Source of the DNA: Phycisphaerae bacterium | Lineage (GTDB): Bacteria > Planctomycetota > Phycisphaerae > Sedimentisphaerales > Anaerohalosphaeraceae | Direction of reading: 5' to 3' | Assembly (NCBI GenBank): GCA_021736615.1 | Contig: JAIPFN010000099.1 | Location: forward strand, 1-23,924 | Length of the DNA stretch: 23,924 nucleotides | Shown here: positions 1-8,843 of the stretch, piece by piece | Position numbering within the stretch: position 1 is the first letter of the stretch | Layout of the letters: every line of letters begins with the position of its first letter | Translations under genes and position numbers: made by a program | Notes under the pieces: generated by a model | What the model was told of the DNA's origin: nothing | What the model saw: the letters and a program-made list of their open reading frames with translations, nothing else | Database searches by the model: none

Positions 1-1915
1 GAACGATAAGTTCGTCCGCATCGCCCGGCTTTATGTTGGTCTGCTGGGCCTTTACTGCAGCGTCAATAACAGCGCCCGGGCGTAATTTATCTTCTTTAAG
101 CCAGTAGAACCGCTTGTGAGAATCCTGTCGCCAGATGATGCGTTCCGGCAGCGGGTTACGCGTATATTTAGCCATCCACGGCAATGCGTCTGATGCTCCG
201 CCCTGAATCCAATGGCCCCTGTCTTCATAAATCTTTGTCCAGTTAATATACCCGCCTGGATTATTTTTGTGGAGTTCTGCCAGTTTGTCTCCCCATGTGC
301 GGGCAACAGTATTTCGATTGTATGCCTTGTCCTTTCCGCCAACATGAATTGTAAACGGCGTGTTATATAGACTTACCGGTGAGGCATTGTTAGGATGACC
401 GGCCATCATCGATGCCGCCGCCCAGCGATCGGCCATCCGCGGCCCAATCTGGTACACCCCGTCTCCGCCTGCCGAATACCCCATCACATAAACACGGTTG
501 GGATTAACGTCCTCAAAGACGATCATATTTTCTATAAGCCGGTCAAACATCCCGTCGATATGCCCCTGGTGCCACAAATTCCAGGTATTCGTCGGTGCGC
601 GTGGGACAAGATAAACACCTTCCGGGATTTGGTACAGTTTTTTCTGGTTGTTCCACTGGCTGTCATTGACACGCTTAGGTGCCCCGCCTCCGCCATGCAG
701 CGAGATATAAAGACTTCTGCCGCTTTCGGGCTTTTCGCCGAAGACTTTGTAATAGAAAGGCATCTCCAGCTTACCGTCCTTAATCATGCGCGATTTCATT
801 TCTTCTGCATGATCTTGTTTGATGTAACTAACGTGATCGGCCCAGAGCAACTGCCGTGCGGTTTCAGCGTCCTTTTGTGTAAGGGCAACATCGGTAAATA
901 ACTGTTTAGAAAGAGGCTCTCGTTCGCCGCGCTTGGTTTCCAGGAAAGTTTTAAGCTGATCGACGGCGTGAAGCGAAGCCTCGACATCAAAATCGCCGCA
1001 CTTCTTAGGTGCTGCTGTCTTTTCACTTTTCGCTGTAGTCTGACCCATATAACGGTCGGTAACATTGACCGCGTAGACATAATCAATATTCCGGTCCCAA
1101 ACCAATGGAAACGTCTGAGCCGTATGTTTGTAGCTTGCCGCATAGATCGCATGCAAGCGGTGGTCCTTTTGGGCAGTTCTTGCCTGCGCGGTAAACCATG
1201 CCTTATCAAGTTTGTCTCCGGACGGTTCACCGCCGCCGGTGTAGTGCCAACCGTCATCCCAGATTTCAACCCAGGAATGGTTACCGCTTTTATTGGCCCA
1301 TAGCGGTGTGCCCGCAAATCTTGCCGGTATTCCAACCGCCCGGCATGCATCGATCAGCAATACAGACATACCAGTACACGATGCCGTATGCGATTCTATC
1401 GTTTCGTAAGGGCTTTGGTCAGCCTTGATCCGTTTGCGTGAAAAACGAACATCCAGCTTCTTGAAGATTTCCCGGTTAAGTATTACCGCAGCCTCGCCCG
1501 GCGATTTGGCCTGCGCAATCAAAGGCATAAATCGCCTGTAAAAATCTCCACGCCAATCATCCCGGCGTTCGTTAATACTGGCATAAGGCAGCACGTCATT
1601 AAGAAAAATATTTTTGGGAACCTGCGCTTTCCAGGGCGACTTGTCCCATACCTCGTAAGCAAATTTCACGTTGTTTAGCAAAAACTCCGCCGACAAAGAC
1701 TTAAGATCACGATCGGGCATGTAAGCAATCAGAAAATTCATTCCCTCTTTCTGGCTGCCGTCAACTTCATCGAGGGCCTTTCTGAGTTGTGCAGTATTAT
1801 CACCTGCACGACTCAGGGCAGACTCGACCAGGACAGACAATTTATCATCGGCAAACAGGACTGCGTTGCCGAAAATAACAAAAATAATTGCAAGCCTGAC
1901 GCCTGGATTTCTCAT
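1..1915 (-). CDS. Exported transglutaminase-like / alpha-beta hydrolase fusion (3' end off window)
   Basis: Open frame of 638 codons from ATG 1915 to the left edge with no stop; I translated it by hand. It starts MRNPGVRLAIIFVIF, a probable signal peptide ending near LFA-DD. Residues about 150-235 look like a transglutaminase core: Cys180 in SCTGM and His213 in NHSWVEIW, followed by W223-HYTGGGEP. The usual Asp after the Trp is not obvious; Gly occupies that place and a Glu follows. Residues about 370-600 look like a PHB-depolymerase/esterase type alpha/beta hydrolase: a HGGGG oxyanion-type loop, Ser481 in GYSAGG, an Asp in VGGKD and a His in DRGHW. The two modules suggest an exported hydrolase acting on peptide or ester-linked polymer; the substrate is unknown. 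A GAGGGG ribosome site lies 5 nt before the ATG. It follows the 1960-3636 gene by 44 bp and is probably co-transcribed with it. Confidence 0.8.
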   Translation of the reverse strand, partial: MRNPGVRLAIIFVIFGNAVLFADDKLSVLVESALSRAGDNTAQLRKALDEVDGSQKEGMNFLIAYMPDRDLKSLSAEFLLNNVKFAYEVWDKSPWKAQVPKNIFLNDVLPYASINERRDDWRGDFYRRFMPLIAQAKSPGEAAVILNREIFKKLDVRFSRKRIKADQSPYETIESHTASCTGMSVLLIDACRAVGIPARFAGTPLWANKSGNHSWVEIWDDGWHYTGGGEPSGDKLDKAWFTAQARTAQKDHRLHAIYAASYKHTAQTFPLVWDRNIDYVYAVNVTDRYMGQTTAKSEKTAAPKKCGDFDVEASLHAVDQLKTFLETKRGEREPLSKQLFTDVALTQKDAETARQLLWADHVSYIKQDHAEEMKSRMIKDGKLEMPFYYKVFGEKPESGRSLYISLHGGGGAPKRVNDSQWNNQKKLYQIPEGVYLVPRAPTNTWNLWHQGHIDGMFDRLIENMIVFEDVNPNRVYVMGYSAGGDGVYQIGPRMADRWAAASMMAGHPNNASPVSLYNTPFTIHVGGKDKAYNRNTVARTWGDKLAELHKNNPGGYINWTKIYEDRGHWIQGGASDALPWMAKYTRNPLPERIIWRQDSHKRFYWLKEDKLRPGAVIDAAVKAQQTNIKPGDADELIV

Positions 1916-1933
1916 GAAATCCCCTCGTTGTTA

Positions 1934-1957
1934 TTCGTAGATTCGTGTTAATTCGTA
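1934..1957. repeat. Short ATTCGT direct repeat between genes
   Basis: Three ATTCGT units in 24 bases (ATTCGTAG, ATTCGTGTTA, ATTCGTAG) fill the 44-bp gap between two secreted-protein genes. The style resembles the simple ATTCGTGTTAATTCGTG strings scattered between genes in many planctomycete genomes (recollection, not checked). No function is assigned. Confidence 0.5.
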
Positions 1958-1959
1958 GT

Positions 1960-3636
1960 TCAGTTTTTCGCCTCAAATTTCTGGCTGGTAACGATTGGCA
2001 CGTATCCGGCTTCCATGCCCTTTGGCGGCGTTACGATTAGTGCCGGGTCAATATCTGCCAGTTTTCCAACGGTCGGCGGTGCCAGGTAGTCACGGTCCTT
2101 TGTCCAGTTACGATGAAGCTTCTCAACCCTGGCCTGAATATTCTCACGCTCTTTATCCGTCATATCGGCATTGAGCAATGCGGGCTGGTCGGCGAATCGA
2201 TACCAATAGTACGTTACCGTGCTGCCGTCACCGATTTTTACCTTAAACGGCCCTGCCGCCGGACCGGGCTTTTTCCAGCAGGTCTCTGCCCCATCGGGAG
2301 TAACCCGCGACCTGGATGGGCGATCATTCTTAGGCCGCTTAAAGCTAAGCTCCGCCAGACCTGTCTCGGCGGGAACATCCTTAGCATCAACAGCAACCCA
2401 CTTTTTGACCTCAATATCTTTACCCCTTATTTTTTTAACTTCTTTGGTCTGTTTATAATATTCCGGAATAGTCACCAGTGAACCATTCTCGGTTTTTCTC
2501 TTAGTGACTTTTCCCATATCCCACTTAAGCCCGAAAGTATAAGGATCCGGTGCCTTCGTACCCATGAAATCCATATCAAACGAAACCTGTTCGTCCTTGG
2601 GAATATGACTTCCAAATACCCGCCATCCGGGTCCGCCTTGACCGTTAAACTTATTCACACAAGCTCCCTTAGGATCAATGCTGCCATCAACGGGCTTACC
2701 GCCTTCAAACCATGCCTTAACACCATCCCAAAGCGCCGACTTATCATAAGCAGTAAGACGGTGCAAAATCACGGTTTCACCGTTTGCCCCTACAGGGAAC
2801 TGTGTTTTGGTCACACGAACGTAAGTATCGCCATTCGAATCGGTAACCTGCCCGCAGTGGATATGCTGCGTTTCCATCGATATAGGCTTGTTTGCTTTGC
2901 ACGGACGACTGTCAAAAAACATCCCGGCAAGACGAGGGTCTTCAACTGTCACACGCGACCAGAAATGCGGGGTAAAAAATGCAACCGGACCCTTGAAGTT
3001 TCCGGTGCTCAGAAACAGCGTCCAACAATGATTACCTGTCGGAATATCCTTACCGTTGGTTTTAGCTTTCTTCTCGGTCAACGGGAGCGGCAGATACCCA
3101 TACCCGAAAAGTTCACCGCAGGTACCCTGCTTGAGATTCAAACCGTCCGGCGGAAACAGCACCCAAGGACTCAGTTGTGCAACACCGTAATGGCCTTTGG
3201 GATTATCCCAGTCCTGTCCCTTGCCCGAACCTGGCCCGTTGGCCCAACTGCGAAAGTTCAGTTCTACTCCGCCCATTATAAACTTCGGAGTTGTCGTAGG
3301 AAACTCCGTCGCACGCCACCATCCAAGCCCGCCCTCGATCTTGGTATACAGCCTCATTCCATCAGGTGCAGGCTTGCCATGATCAGGCCCCATCCATGTA
3401 CCGAACAGACCCGACTGAAAACTACGTCCGGGATATTCCTCAAGCAACGGCCACACTGCCGAATACATCGAATACCCTGCATTGTAAGAATCGTCGATTT
3501 TATCTTTACCGGCGTGGAAATACCCGCCGACATTACCCTTATACATCTTGTTAGCTTCAGCAAAAACCGGCGACACGAACAAGGCGAACACAAACAGCAA
3601 GCACGCTGCTAAAAATACAAAACGCTTTTTCAACAT
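1960..3636 (-). CDS. Unrecognised secreted protein, 558 aa
   Basis: I do not recognise a family. I chose ATG 3636 rather than the longer open frame (to 3738) because GGAG sits 8 nt upstream and the protein then begins MLKKRFVFLAACLLFVFALF with a cleavage-like VFA-EA at residue 26, a clear Sec signal peptide. The mature part is rich in Trp, Gly and Tyr with several Cys (for example QGTCGELFGYGYLPLP, GNHCWTLFLSTG, ETQHIHCGQ), suggesting a beta-rich extracellular or periplasmic protein. No transmembrane helix is visible after the signal. The C-terminal third is Lys/Asp/Pro rich. It precedes the transglutaminase/hydrolase gene by 44 bp, so the two may act together outside the cell. The stop is TGA. 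Confidence 0.85.
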   Translation of the reverse strand: MLKKRFVFLAACLLFVFALFVSPVFAEANKMYKGNVGGYFHAGKDKIDDSYNAGYSMYSAVWPLLEEYPGRSFQSGLFGTWMGPDHGKPAPDGMRLYTKIEGGLGWWRATEFPTTTPKFIMGGVELNFRSWANGPGSGKGQDWDNPKGHYGVAQLSPWVLFPPDGLNLKQGTCGELFGYGYLPLPLTEKKAKTNGKDIPTGNHCWTLFLSTGNFKGPVAFFTPHFWSRVTVEDPRLAGMFFDSRPCKANKPISMETQHIHCGQVTDSNGDTYVRVTKTQFPVGANGETVILHRLTAYDKSALWDGVKAWFEGGKPVDGSIDPKGACVNKFNGQGGPGWRVFGSHIPKDEQVSFDMDFMGTKAPDPYTFGLKWDMGKVTKRKTENGSLVTIPEYYKQTKEVKKIRGKDIEVKKWVAVDAKDVPAETGLAELSFKRPKNDRPSRSRVTPDGAETCWKKPGPAAGPFKVKIGDGSTVTYYWYRFADQPALLNADMTDKERENIQARVEKLHRNWTKDRDYLAPPTVGKLADIDPALIVTPPKGMEAGYVPIVTSQKFEAKN

Positions 3637-3668
3637 AACAAAATCTCCAAAAATTATTTCTCTACACC

Positions 3669-3684
3669 GCTCACAAAAGTGAGT
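3669..3684. promoter_or_regulatory. Small hairpin/palindrome in leader
   Basis: CTCAC-AAAA-GTGAG (3670-3683) lies about 33 bases upstream of the ATG at 3636. It could be a leader hairpin or an operator half-site pair. The stem is only 5 bp plus a possible G-T pair, so chance is a real alternative. Confidence 0.2.
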
Positions 3685-3873
3685 CACTAACAATAACAAA
3701 CTAATAAAACTGACAATTACTAAATTTAAACGCTGCAATACTGCTCTATTACTATTGAAAACGGATTACCCGTGAAATCTATTGCAATTATCAATCAAAA
3801 AATAAAGACAATCTGACCTGATGAGTAAAATGCTTTTCTTTCACTAACCTAACTGATCGCTTACTGCTAGCTT

Positions 3874-6693
3874 CTAATCGCTATTTTTATTTTTCCGCAG
3901 TTCTGCCAGATGAACAAGATACTTCTCAGGTCCGCCTTTTCTGTAACCGGTTTTGGCATAGGGGTTTCCTTTGCAGTCCGTAAGGTAAACTGTCGGGTAA
4001 CCGCGCAGACTGTATCTCTCCTTTAATCTCTTGTTTTGTTCCATCAGATCAGGAGCAAGCTTTTTCTTACGTGGAGTGTCCACCATTAGAAATACAAAAT
4101 CCTTAGACGCTTTGTCGATGAATTCCTTGTGCTCAAAAACCTCTTTGTCAAGCTTGATGCACCAGTGGCACCAGTCCGACCCGGTAAAATCGATCAGAAC
4201 ATCTTTATTCTCGGCCTTAGCCTTTGCCAAAGCCGCCTTGTAATCGGTCATCCATAAATCTTGCCCGGTATCTGCCGAAGCATCCATGAATTTTTTCAGC
4301 GAAACGAATTCAGGCTCACCGGTTGCCTTTTCGGCTTCGGCGATAATCTTACGAATTAAAATGACACTGTCAATAAGATTACCTTTAGCTTCTCTGTGCT
4401 TAAGCATTCTCTTTTCAAGTTCCTTAACATTCGGCAAAATTGTTTTAACCGCAGCCGGTCCGTAACTTTCAAGAGATTTCAAACAGGAAAGAACACGGTT
4501 TTTCTTACCCCATTTTTCAATCTCTGTCAATTCCAGACACAACGGCAGTCCCTCTTTAATCTTGTTATCGGCAAGAACCTTAAGCCCTGCCGTCCGAATA
4601 CCGCTGGCAAACATTATACCACTGGGCGCAAGCTCTTCAGCTGCCTTAACGATATCGGGCATAAGCACTTTAAGGTCACGTTTGGGCAAATCCTTATACA
4701 AATTGCCGGGGAATGAACGTGCCCAGCCGTCTTCGTTTTTCAGAACCGAGCTGATAGCCGGATAAAGCAGTTTGCGGTCAATACTATCCAGCAAACCGGC
4801 CTGAACAATCCTGCTGTGCGAACCCTTGTACCTGTTAAACAGTGCCTTTGCAGCATAACGGTGGGATACATTTCTTAGATCGGCAGGGTTGGAACTCACC
4901 GCCATCCTCAGAAGGTCGTCAACACTTTCTTTGTAAACCTCCGAACCCAGACCAAAGATCGCCTCACACGCCAGGCATTGCATCCATGGATCAGAGTCCC
5001 TGAGAAGGGCGCGAACTTTCGGTGCTGCCCTTTTCGCACGCTCGCCCAGAAATCCAAGAGCCTGACAGGCACCATAACGCGTATTCGTGTCGGAACTGTC
5101 AAGCATCTTAACAAGCGTTGGAACATAATCCTCTTTCAGGGCCGACAGCGACTTTGCGGAACGTCCGCGTACAATCGGCGACCAGCTTGACAAACCGGCG
5201 ATAAGTTCTTCCGGACTGCGCCCTACGTAAAGTGAACCGTTCTTTTCTTTTTCCAAAAATACACCGCGTCCGGCTTCGATAACTTCTTTAGTTTCTTTGC
5301 GATCCAAAGGTCTAACCGTACAGGGTTTCTTGCCTGTTATGTAAAGGCTTTTCAGCGGCAATGCATAAGCAAGCATAAACTTACCCGTGCAGTCCCAACT
5401 TGTGTATTTACCGTGCTCTTCCTCACCCTGCGGCGATCCCTGGTAACCGAAGGCCCCGTCATACTCCCGCGCCAGATCATAATACCATCCCAGTTCTTTC
5501 ATATAAGCGCCCGTTGCAAACTCGCCACAGCGGGAAACACCCGGCATCGCCCAAAGCACATTGAAGAAATTACCCGTGTGCCCGCGTTCACGCTCGTTGT
5601 AGGCAGCCGTGGACATTTTCGCATAGAACTCGGCAGTCTCCCGGTCGCCGATTAGATCAAAGCACACCGTCGCCGACGAACATTTGCCGTTGTCTTCGTG
5701 CCCGAACCACGGGAAGTGGTCACCGTAAGGTATAGCTCCCTTATTTTCATACCACTTCATATACTTGGCTGTCGTTGCAATCGTCTTATCGAGATCAGGA
5801 TGTTTTATCCCAGCCTCGCGAGAAATGATCATAGCCATCCACAAAGTAAGTGTCGGCTGGTTCATAGCACCATAACCCGGACAGCGTCCGTCCGGACCTG
5901 CATACCTGTGTCCGTAAGTACCTACAGGGCTAGCTCCCCTTGCTATCTCCAACGCCAAACGACGCAGACCCGGCATAATCGACTTATCACCGGTCGCTGC
6001 GGCATACTCAGCAAGGAATATAGTCGTATAACTGGCATACCACGATGAATCGGTTTTAAACTCGGCTACCTTACGAGCATATTCGGCGAGCATAGGACTA
6101 TATTCCTTCCGACCCGACGCAAGCAGCGCAAGAGCGTTAAGACTATTGGGTATAGATACCCCGCCCAGCCCTTTTTTCGCAATAGCCCTGCATCCCTGCT
6201 CAAAGATTTCCCTCGACTTATCACAGTCGTAAGGCGCAGTCTCGCTGTAGGTACCCAGCGCCTTAAGTCTGAGTGTGACGTTTTCTGTTTTGCCTTCGCG
6301 CCATCGCAAAAACTGCATTCTGCCGCTATTTCTTCTCTCCTCAGCTTCCATAACTGCCTTGGCAAACTGAATCCGCGCATCACCGTCGAAAGGCTTACCA
6401 CCGACACCAAGGATCACATCCCCCTTTTTCAATATCCCGTCAGCGGGAGAATTTTTTGCAACGTCTGTGATCAGTATCTGTCGAGCGTCACCTGTGTTAC
6501 CCTTGCGTCCATAGATCCAGCCCCGTGCGCCGGTAGGCCCAAGGTTCCAGTCATGCGAATTGTCTTTGACCCCGCCCTTGGTAAAGTCCGGCTTCGGCGA
6601 TGCTTTGCGTGCCGCACCGCAGGTAAAAGTCGCACAAAATATTACAGCGACCAGGACAAGGATTGCATTTTTACGATTCAAAACCATATTCAT
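3874..6693 (-). CDS. Secreted PDZ-DUF6288-HEAT-thioredoxin-like protein, 939 aa
   Basis: ATG 6693 is preferred over the longer frame because an AAGGA site lies just upstream and the product then begins with a signal peptide (hydrophobic residues 11-25). Domains in order: a PDZ-like domain about 60-145 (GDVILGVGGKPFDGD); a helical alpha/alpha-toroid-like region about 155-460 that I assign to DUF6288 by its HTGNFFNVLWA and YQGSPQGE-type motifs; HEAT-like repeats about 500-620 (HRYAAKALFN, YGACQALGFLG); and a C-terminal thioredoxin-like domain about 810-935 with W841-CHWC and a cis-Pro in RGYPT (P900). The CHWC motif with the VLIDFTGSDWC context resembles the thioredoxin_7/DUF255-type fold. The function is unknown; a periplasmic scaffold with a redox or disulfide role is an inference. 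Domain calls are from motif memory; the order is secure, the family names less so. Confidence 0.85.
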   Translation of the reverse strand: MNMVLNRKNAILVLVAVIFCATFTCGAARKASPKPDFTKGGVKDNSHDWNLGPTGARGWIYGRKGNTGDARQILITDVAKNSPADGILKKGDVILGVGGKPFDGDARIQFAKAVMEAEERRNSGRMQFLRWREGKTENVTLRLKALGTYSETAPYDCDKSREIFEQGCRAIAKKGLGGVSIPNSLNALALLASGRKEYSPMLAEYARKVAEFKTDSSWYASYTTIFLAEYAAATGDKSIMPGLRRLALEIARGASPVGTYGHRYAGPDGRCPGYGAMNQPTLTLWMAMIISREAGIKHPDLDKTIATTAKYMKWYENKGAIPYGDHFPWFGHEDNGKCSSATVCFDLIGDRETAEFYAKMSTAAYNERERGHTGNFFNVLWAMPGVSRCGEFATGAYMKELGWYYDLAREYDGAFGYQGSPQGEEEHGKYTSWDCTGKFMLAYALPLKSLYITGKKPCTVRPLDRKETKEVIEAGRGVFLEKEKNGSLYVGRSPEELIAGLSSWSPIVRGRSAKSLSALKEDYVPTLVKMLDSSDTNTRYGACQALGFLGERAKRAAPKVRALLRDSDPWMQCLACEAIFGLGSEVYKESVDDLLRMAVSSNPADLRNVSHRYAAKALFNRYKGSHSRIVQAGLLDSIDRKLLYPAISSVLKNEDGWARSFPGNLYKDLPKRDLKVLMPDIVKAAEELAPSGIMFASGIRTAGLKVLADNKIKEGLPLCLELTEIEKWGKKNRVLSCLKSLESYGPAAVKTILPNVKELEKRMLKHREAKGNLIDSVILIRKIIAEAEKATGEPEFVSLKKFMDASADTGQDLWMTDYKAALAKAKAENKDVLIDFTGSDWCHWCIKLDKEVFEHKEFIDKASKDFVFLMVDTPRKKKLAPDLMEQNKRLKERYSLRGYPTVYLTDCKGNPYAKTGYRKGGPEKYLVHLAELRKNKNSD

Positions 6694-7208
6694 AACTCGT
6701 TTCCTTAATACCAACTCCGTTTGCCCAACTTCCCCGGATGGTGAAAGATGACGGGAATTCATATAGATTGGATAACACACCCAATACAAATTCCCATTTT
6801 TGAAAGATAACACTCAATTTTTAACATATTAACAGTCAAAATTCAAACTAAATACGCGCAACTATGCCCGGCAATGCTTAAATGTGTTTTAATAAACAAC
6901 GCCTGCGAACCGGAAAATATTGCAGAAAACCCCCGAAACCCTCCTTTTTCACCCCATCCTGATTTACCGCCCAAAAACAAAGATTTGGCAGACATACTCA
7001 CTCTTGACAGCCAAAAACACCAAAAAACACCCGATTTGTCTGAGTGCTTTGTGACCTTTCTCAAAAAAACACCATAACCATCTCAAATAGTAAATTTTGC
7101 CATTTTTCGCTTTCTCGACAACGTCTAATCACATACTTGACAATCCCCTTCAATGTCACTATCCTGTTTGGCTTCTTATCAACTCTCTATTTTGAGGTCA
7201 AAAATTAA
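6694..7208. other. Divergent intergenic region (515 bp)
   Basis: This AT-rich stretch separates the minus-strand 939-aa gene from plus-strand ilvA. The only convincing signal is the ilvA promoter at 7137-7165. Several A-rich CAAAAA runs occur at 6970-7075. A 67-codon open frame at 6874-7077 has low-complexity Pro/Lys/Asn content and no ribosome site, so it is not called as a gene. I found no strong promoter for the minus-strand gene. Confidence 0.6.
7137..7165 (+). promoter_or_regulatory. Sigma-70 type promoter of ilvA
   Basis: A perfect -35 TTGACA (7137-7142), a 17-bp spacer and a -10 TATCCT (7160-7165, 4 of 6). Transcription would begin near 7172, giving a leader of about 37 nt that contains GAGG (7194-7197) and then ATG 7209. 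This placement supports 7209, not 7284, as the original ilvA start. Confidence 0.6.
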
Positions 7209-8723
7209 ATGCCCAGCACCTATATAAAACGAATATAAGAGGCTTCCGTCTATGACGTTGCCGTCGAAACACCCATCCATTCGATGCCGCTGCTCAGTGA
7301 AAATGTTGGCAACGACGTTCTGGTTAAGCGTGAGGATCTTCAGCCGGTGTTTTCGTTTAAGCTGCGCGGGGCATACAATAAAATATCCAAGCTGACGACC
7401 CGCCAGAAAAATCGCGGAGTTATCGGCGCATCGGCAGGCAACCATGCCCAGGGCATCGCCATCAGTGCGCAGAAACTCAAGATCAAATCAACGATAGTAA
7501 TGCCCACGACCACCCCGCAGATAAAAGTCGACGCCGTAAAACGCCGGGGCAGCACGGTCATTCTGCACGGCAACCGCTTCGACGACAGTTGTCTCTACGC
7601 CAAAAAAATCGCCGCTGAAAAGGGCTATGTTTTCATACACCCATACGACGATCCGGACGTAATTGCCGGGCAAGGAACCATCGGCATGGAAATACTTCGC
7701 CAGCACACCGATCCGATCTACGCCATATTTATTCCGGTAGGCGGCGGCGGACTTATTGCCGGCGTGGCCGCGTATATAAAATATTTACGTCCGGAGATAA
7801 AGATCATCGGAGTCGAAGCGGAAGATTCGGCATGCCTGAAAGAGGCGATGGCCGCCGGGCACCGGGTAAAATTGCCCAAGGTCGGGATCTTCGCCGACGG
7901 CGTGGCGGTTTCAAAGATAGGCAAAGAACCATTCCGTATCGCCAAAACCTGCGTAGACGAGGTAGTTACGGCGAGCACAGACGAAATATGCGCGGCGATC
8001 AAAGATGTATTTGACGACACTCGCGTCATATCGGAACCCGCCGGTGCCCTTTCGATAGCGGGCCTTAGAAACTATGTCCGCACAAAAAGAATCCGCAACA
8101 AAAAGCTTATCGCCATCTCTTCGGGGGCAAACGTCAATTTTGAAAGGCTCAGATACATCTCTGATCGTTTTGAGATCGGCGAAAGAACAGAAGTAATCCT
8201 CGCCGCGACAGTCGCCGACAAGCCCGGCATACTCAAGAGGTTTTGCAAAGCATTGCAAAAACACGAAATCACAGAATTCAACTACAGATACGAGCCTGAT
8301 ACGCTCGCGACAATCTATGCCAGAATTCATCTTAACGGCGAAGCAAAAGATCGCACCGAGTTGTTTAAGGGGTTGCGAGGTGAAGGGTTTTCTATAACGG
8401 ACCTGTCGAATAACGAACTTGCCAAGATGCACATAAGCCACATGGTAGGCGGTCATAAAGGGGGCATTGAAAATGAAGTGCTCTATCGCCTGGAGTTTCC
8501 GGAGTGCCATGGCGCATTGACCGATTTCCTTACGCTGATGCAGCCGGAGTGGAACATTTCGATCCTGCATTACAGAAAAACCGGCGGAGCATATGCTTAT
8601 GTATTTATAGGAATCCAGATACCGGCCGACCAGCGTGAAGACTTCGAGTCGCGTATGAAAGAGGGCCGCTATTCGTTTACACGCGAACAAGGCAACCCGG
8701 CATATAAGCTGTTTTTAAGCTAA
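7209..8723 (+). pseudogene. ilvA: Threonine dehydratase with in-frame TAA at codon 10
   Basis: IlvA is the PLP enzyme that converts threonine to 2-oxobutyrate and ammonia for isoleucine synthesis. Reading from ATG 7209 gives MPSTYIKRI, then TAA (7236-7238), then EASVYDVAVETPIHSMPLLS and an unbroken frame to TAA 8721. The residues on both sides of the stop match the normal IlvA N-terminus (YLRKILxARVYDVAxETPL), so the stop replaces a residue that is usually Leu. The rest is intact: PLP lysine in SFKLRGAYNK, glycine loop VGGGGLIAG, and two ACT-like regulatory domains in the last 170 residues (feedback-type long form). Without the stop it would be 504 aa, near the usual 514. The next in-frame ATG is 7284, with no ribosome site, and would drop 25 residues including a conserved strand. 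Either a real nonsense mutation or a base-call error (TTA to TAA); a weak product from 7284 (479 aa) is possible. Confidence 0.85.
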
Positions 8724-8724
8724 C

Positions 8725-8750
8725 TCAAACTGACCAGTTGGTCAGTTTGA
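8725..8750 (+). terminator. Hairpin after ilvA (terminator or operator)
   Basis: Perfect 11-bp inverted repeat TCAAACTGACC / GGTCAGTTTGA around a 4-nt loop, starting one base after the ilvA stop. There is no run of T after it, so a classical intrinsic terminator is not certain. The inner TGACC-N4-GGTCA also resembles a TetR-family operator, which could act on ridA downstream. Confidence 0.55.
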
Positions 8751-8774
8751 AATTAATAATGATTATTGTATAAT

Positions 8775-8810
8775 GTATAATGAATGATTCGGCCTTATGG
8801 CCGAGACTAT
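8775..8810. repeat. Dispersed hairpin repeat, family 1, copy 1
   Basis: 36 bases matching 18749-18784 at 34 positions. The core is TCGGCC-TTAT-GGCCGA (8789-8804); the two differences both fall in the loop. It lies between the ilvA hairpin and ridA, and its TATAATG segments could also serve as -10 elements. Confidence 0.75.
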
Positions 8811-8843
8811 ATTAGAAAAACAAAATTAGGGAGCGTTTTTATT

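Noticed and set aside
796..1350. 184-codon minus-strand frame
   Set aside because: It is in a different frame from the transglutaminase/hydrolase gene, which is open for 638 codons with clear catalytic motifs.
2605..3612. 335-codon open frame on the plus strand
   Set aside because: It is antisense to the secreted 558-aa protein, which has a signal peptide and ribosome site. The plus-strand product is Arg/His/Pro-rich without family features.
6874..7077. 67-codon plus-strand frame upstream of ilvA
   Set aside because: Low-complexity content and no ribosome site in an AT-rich promoter region.
7911..8690. 259-codon minus-strand frame
   Set aside because: It is the shadow of ilvA, whose family match is unambiguous.
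7209..8723. Recoded TAA (alternative genetic code) in ilvA
   Set aside because: TAA ends ridA, ilvA itself and several neighbours, so it is a normal stop here.
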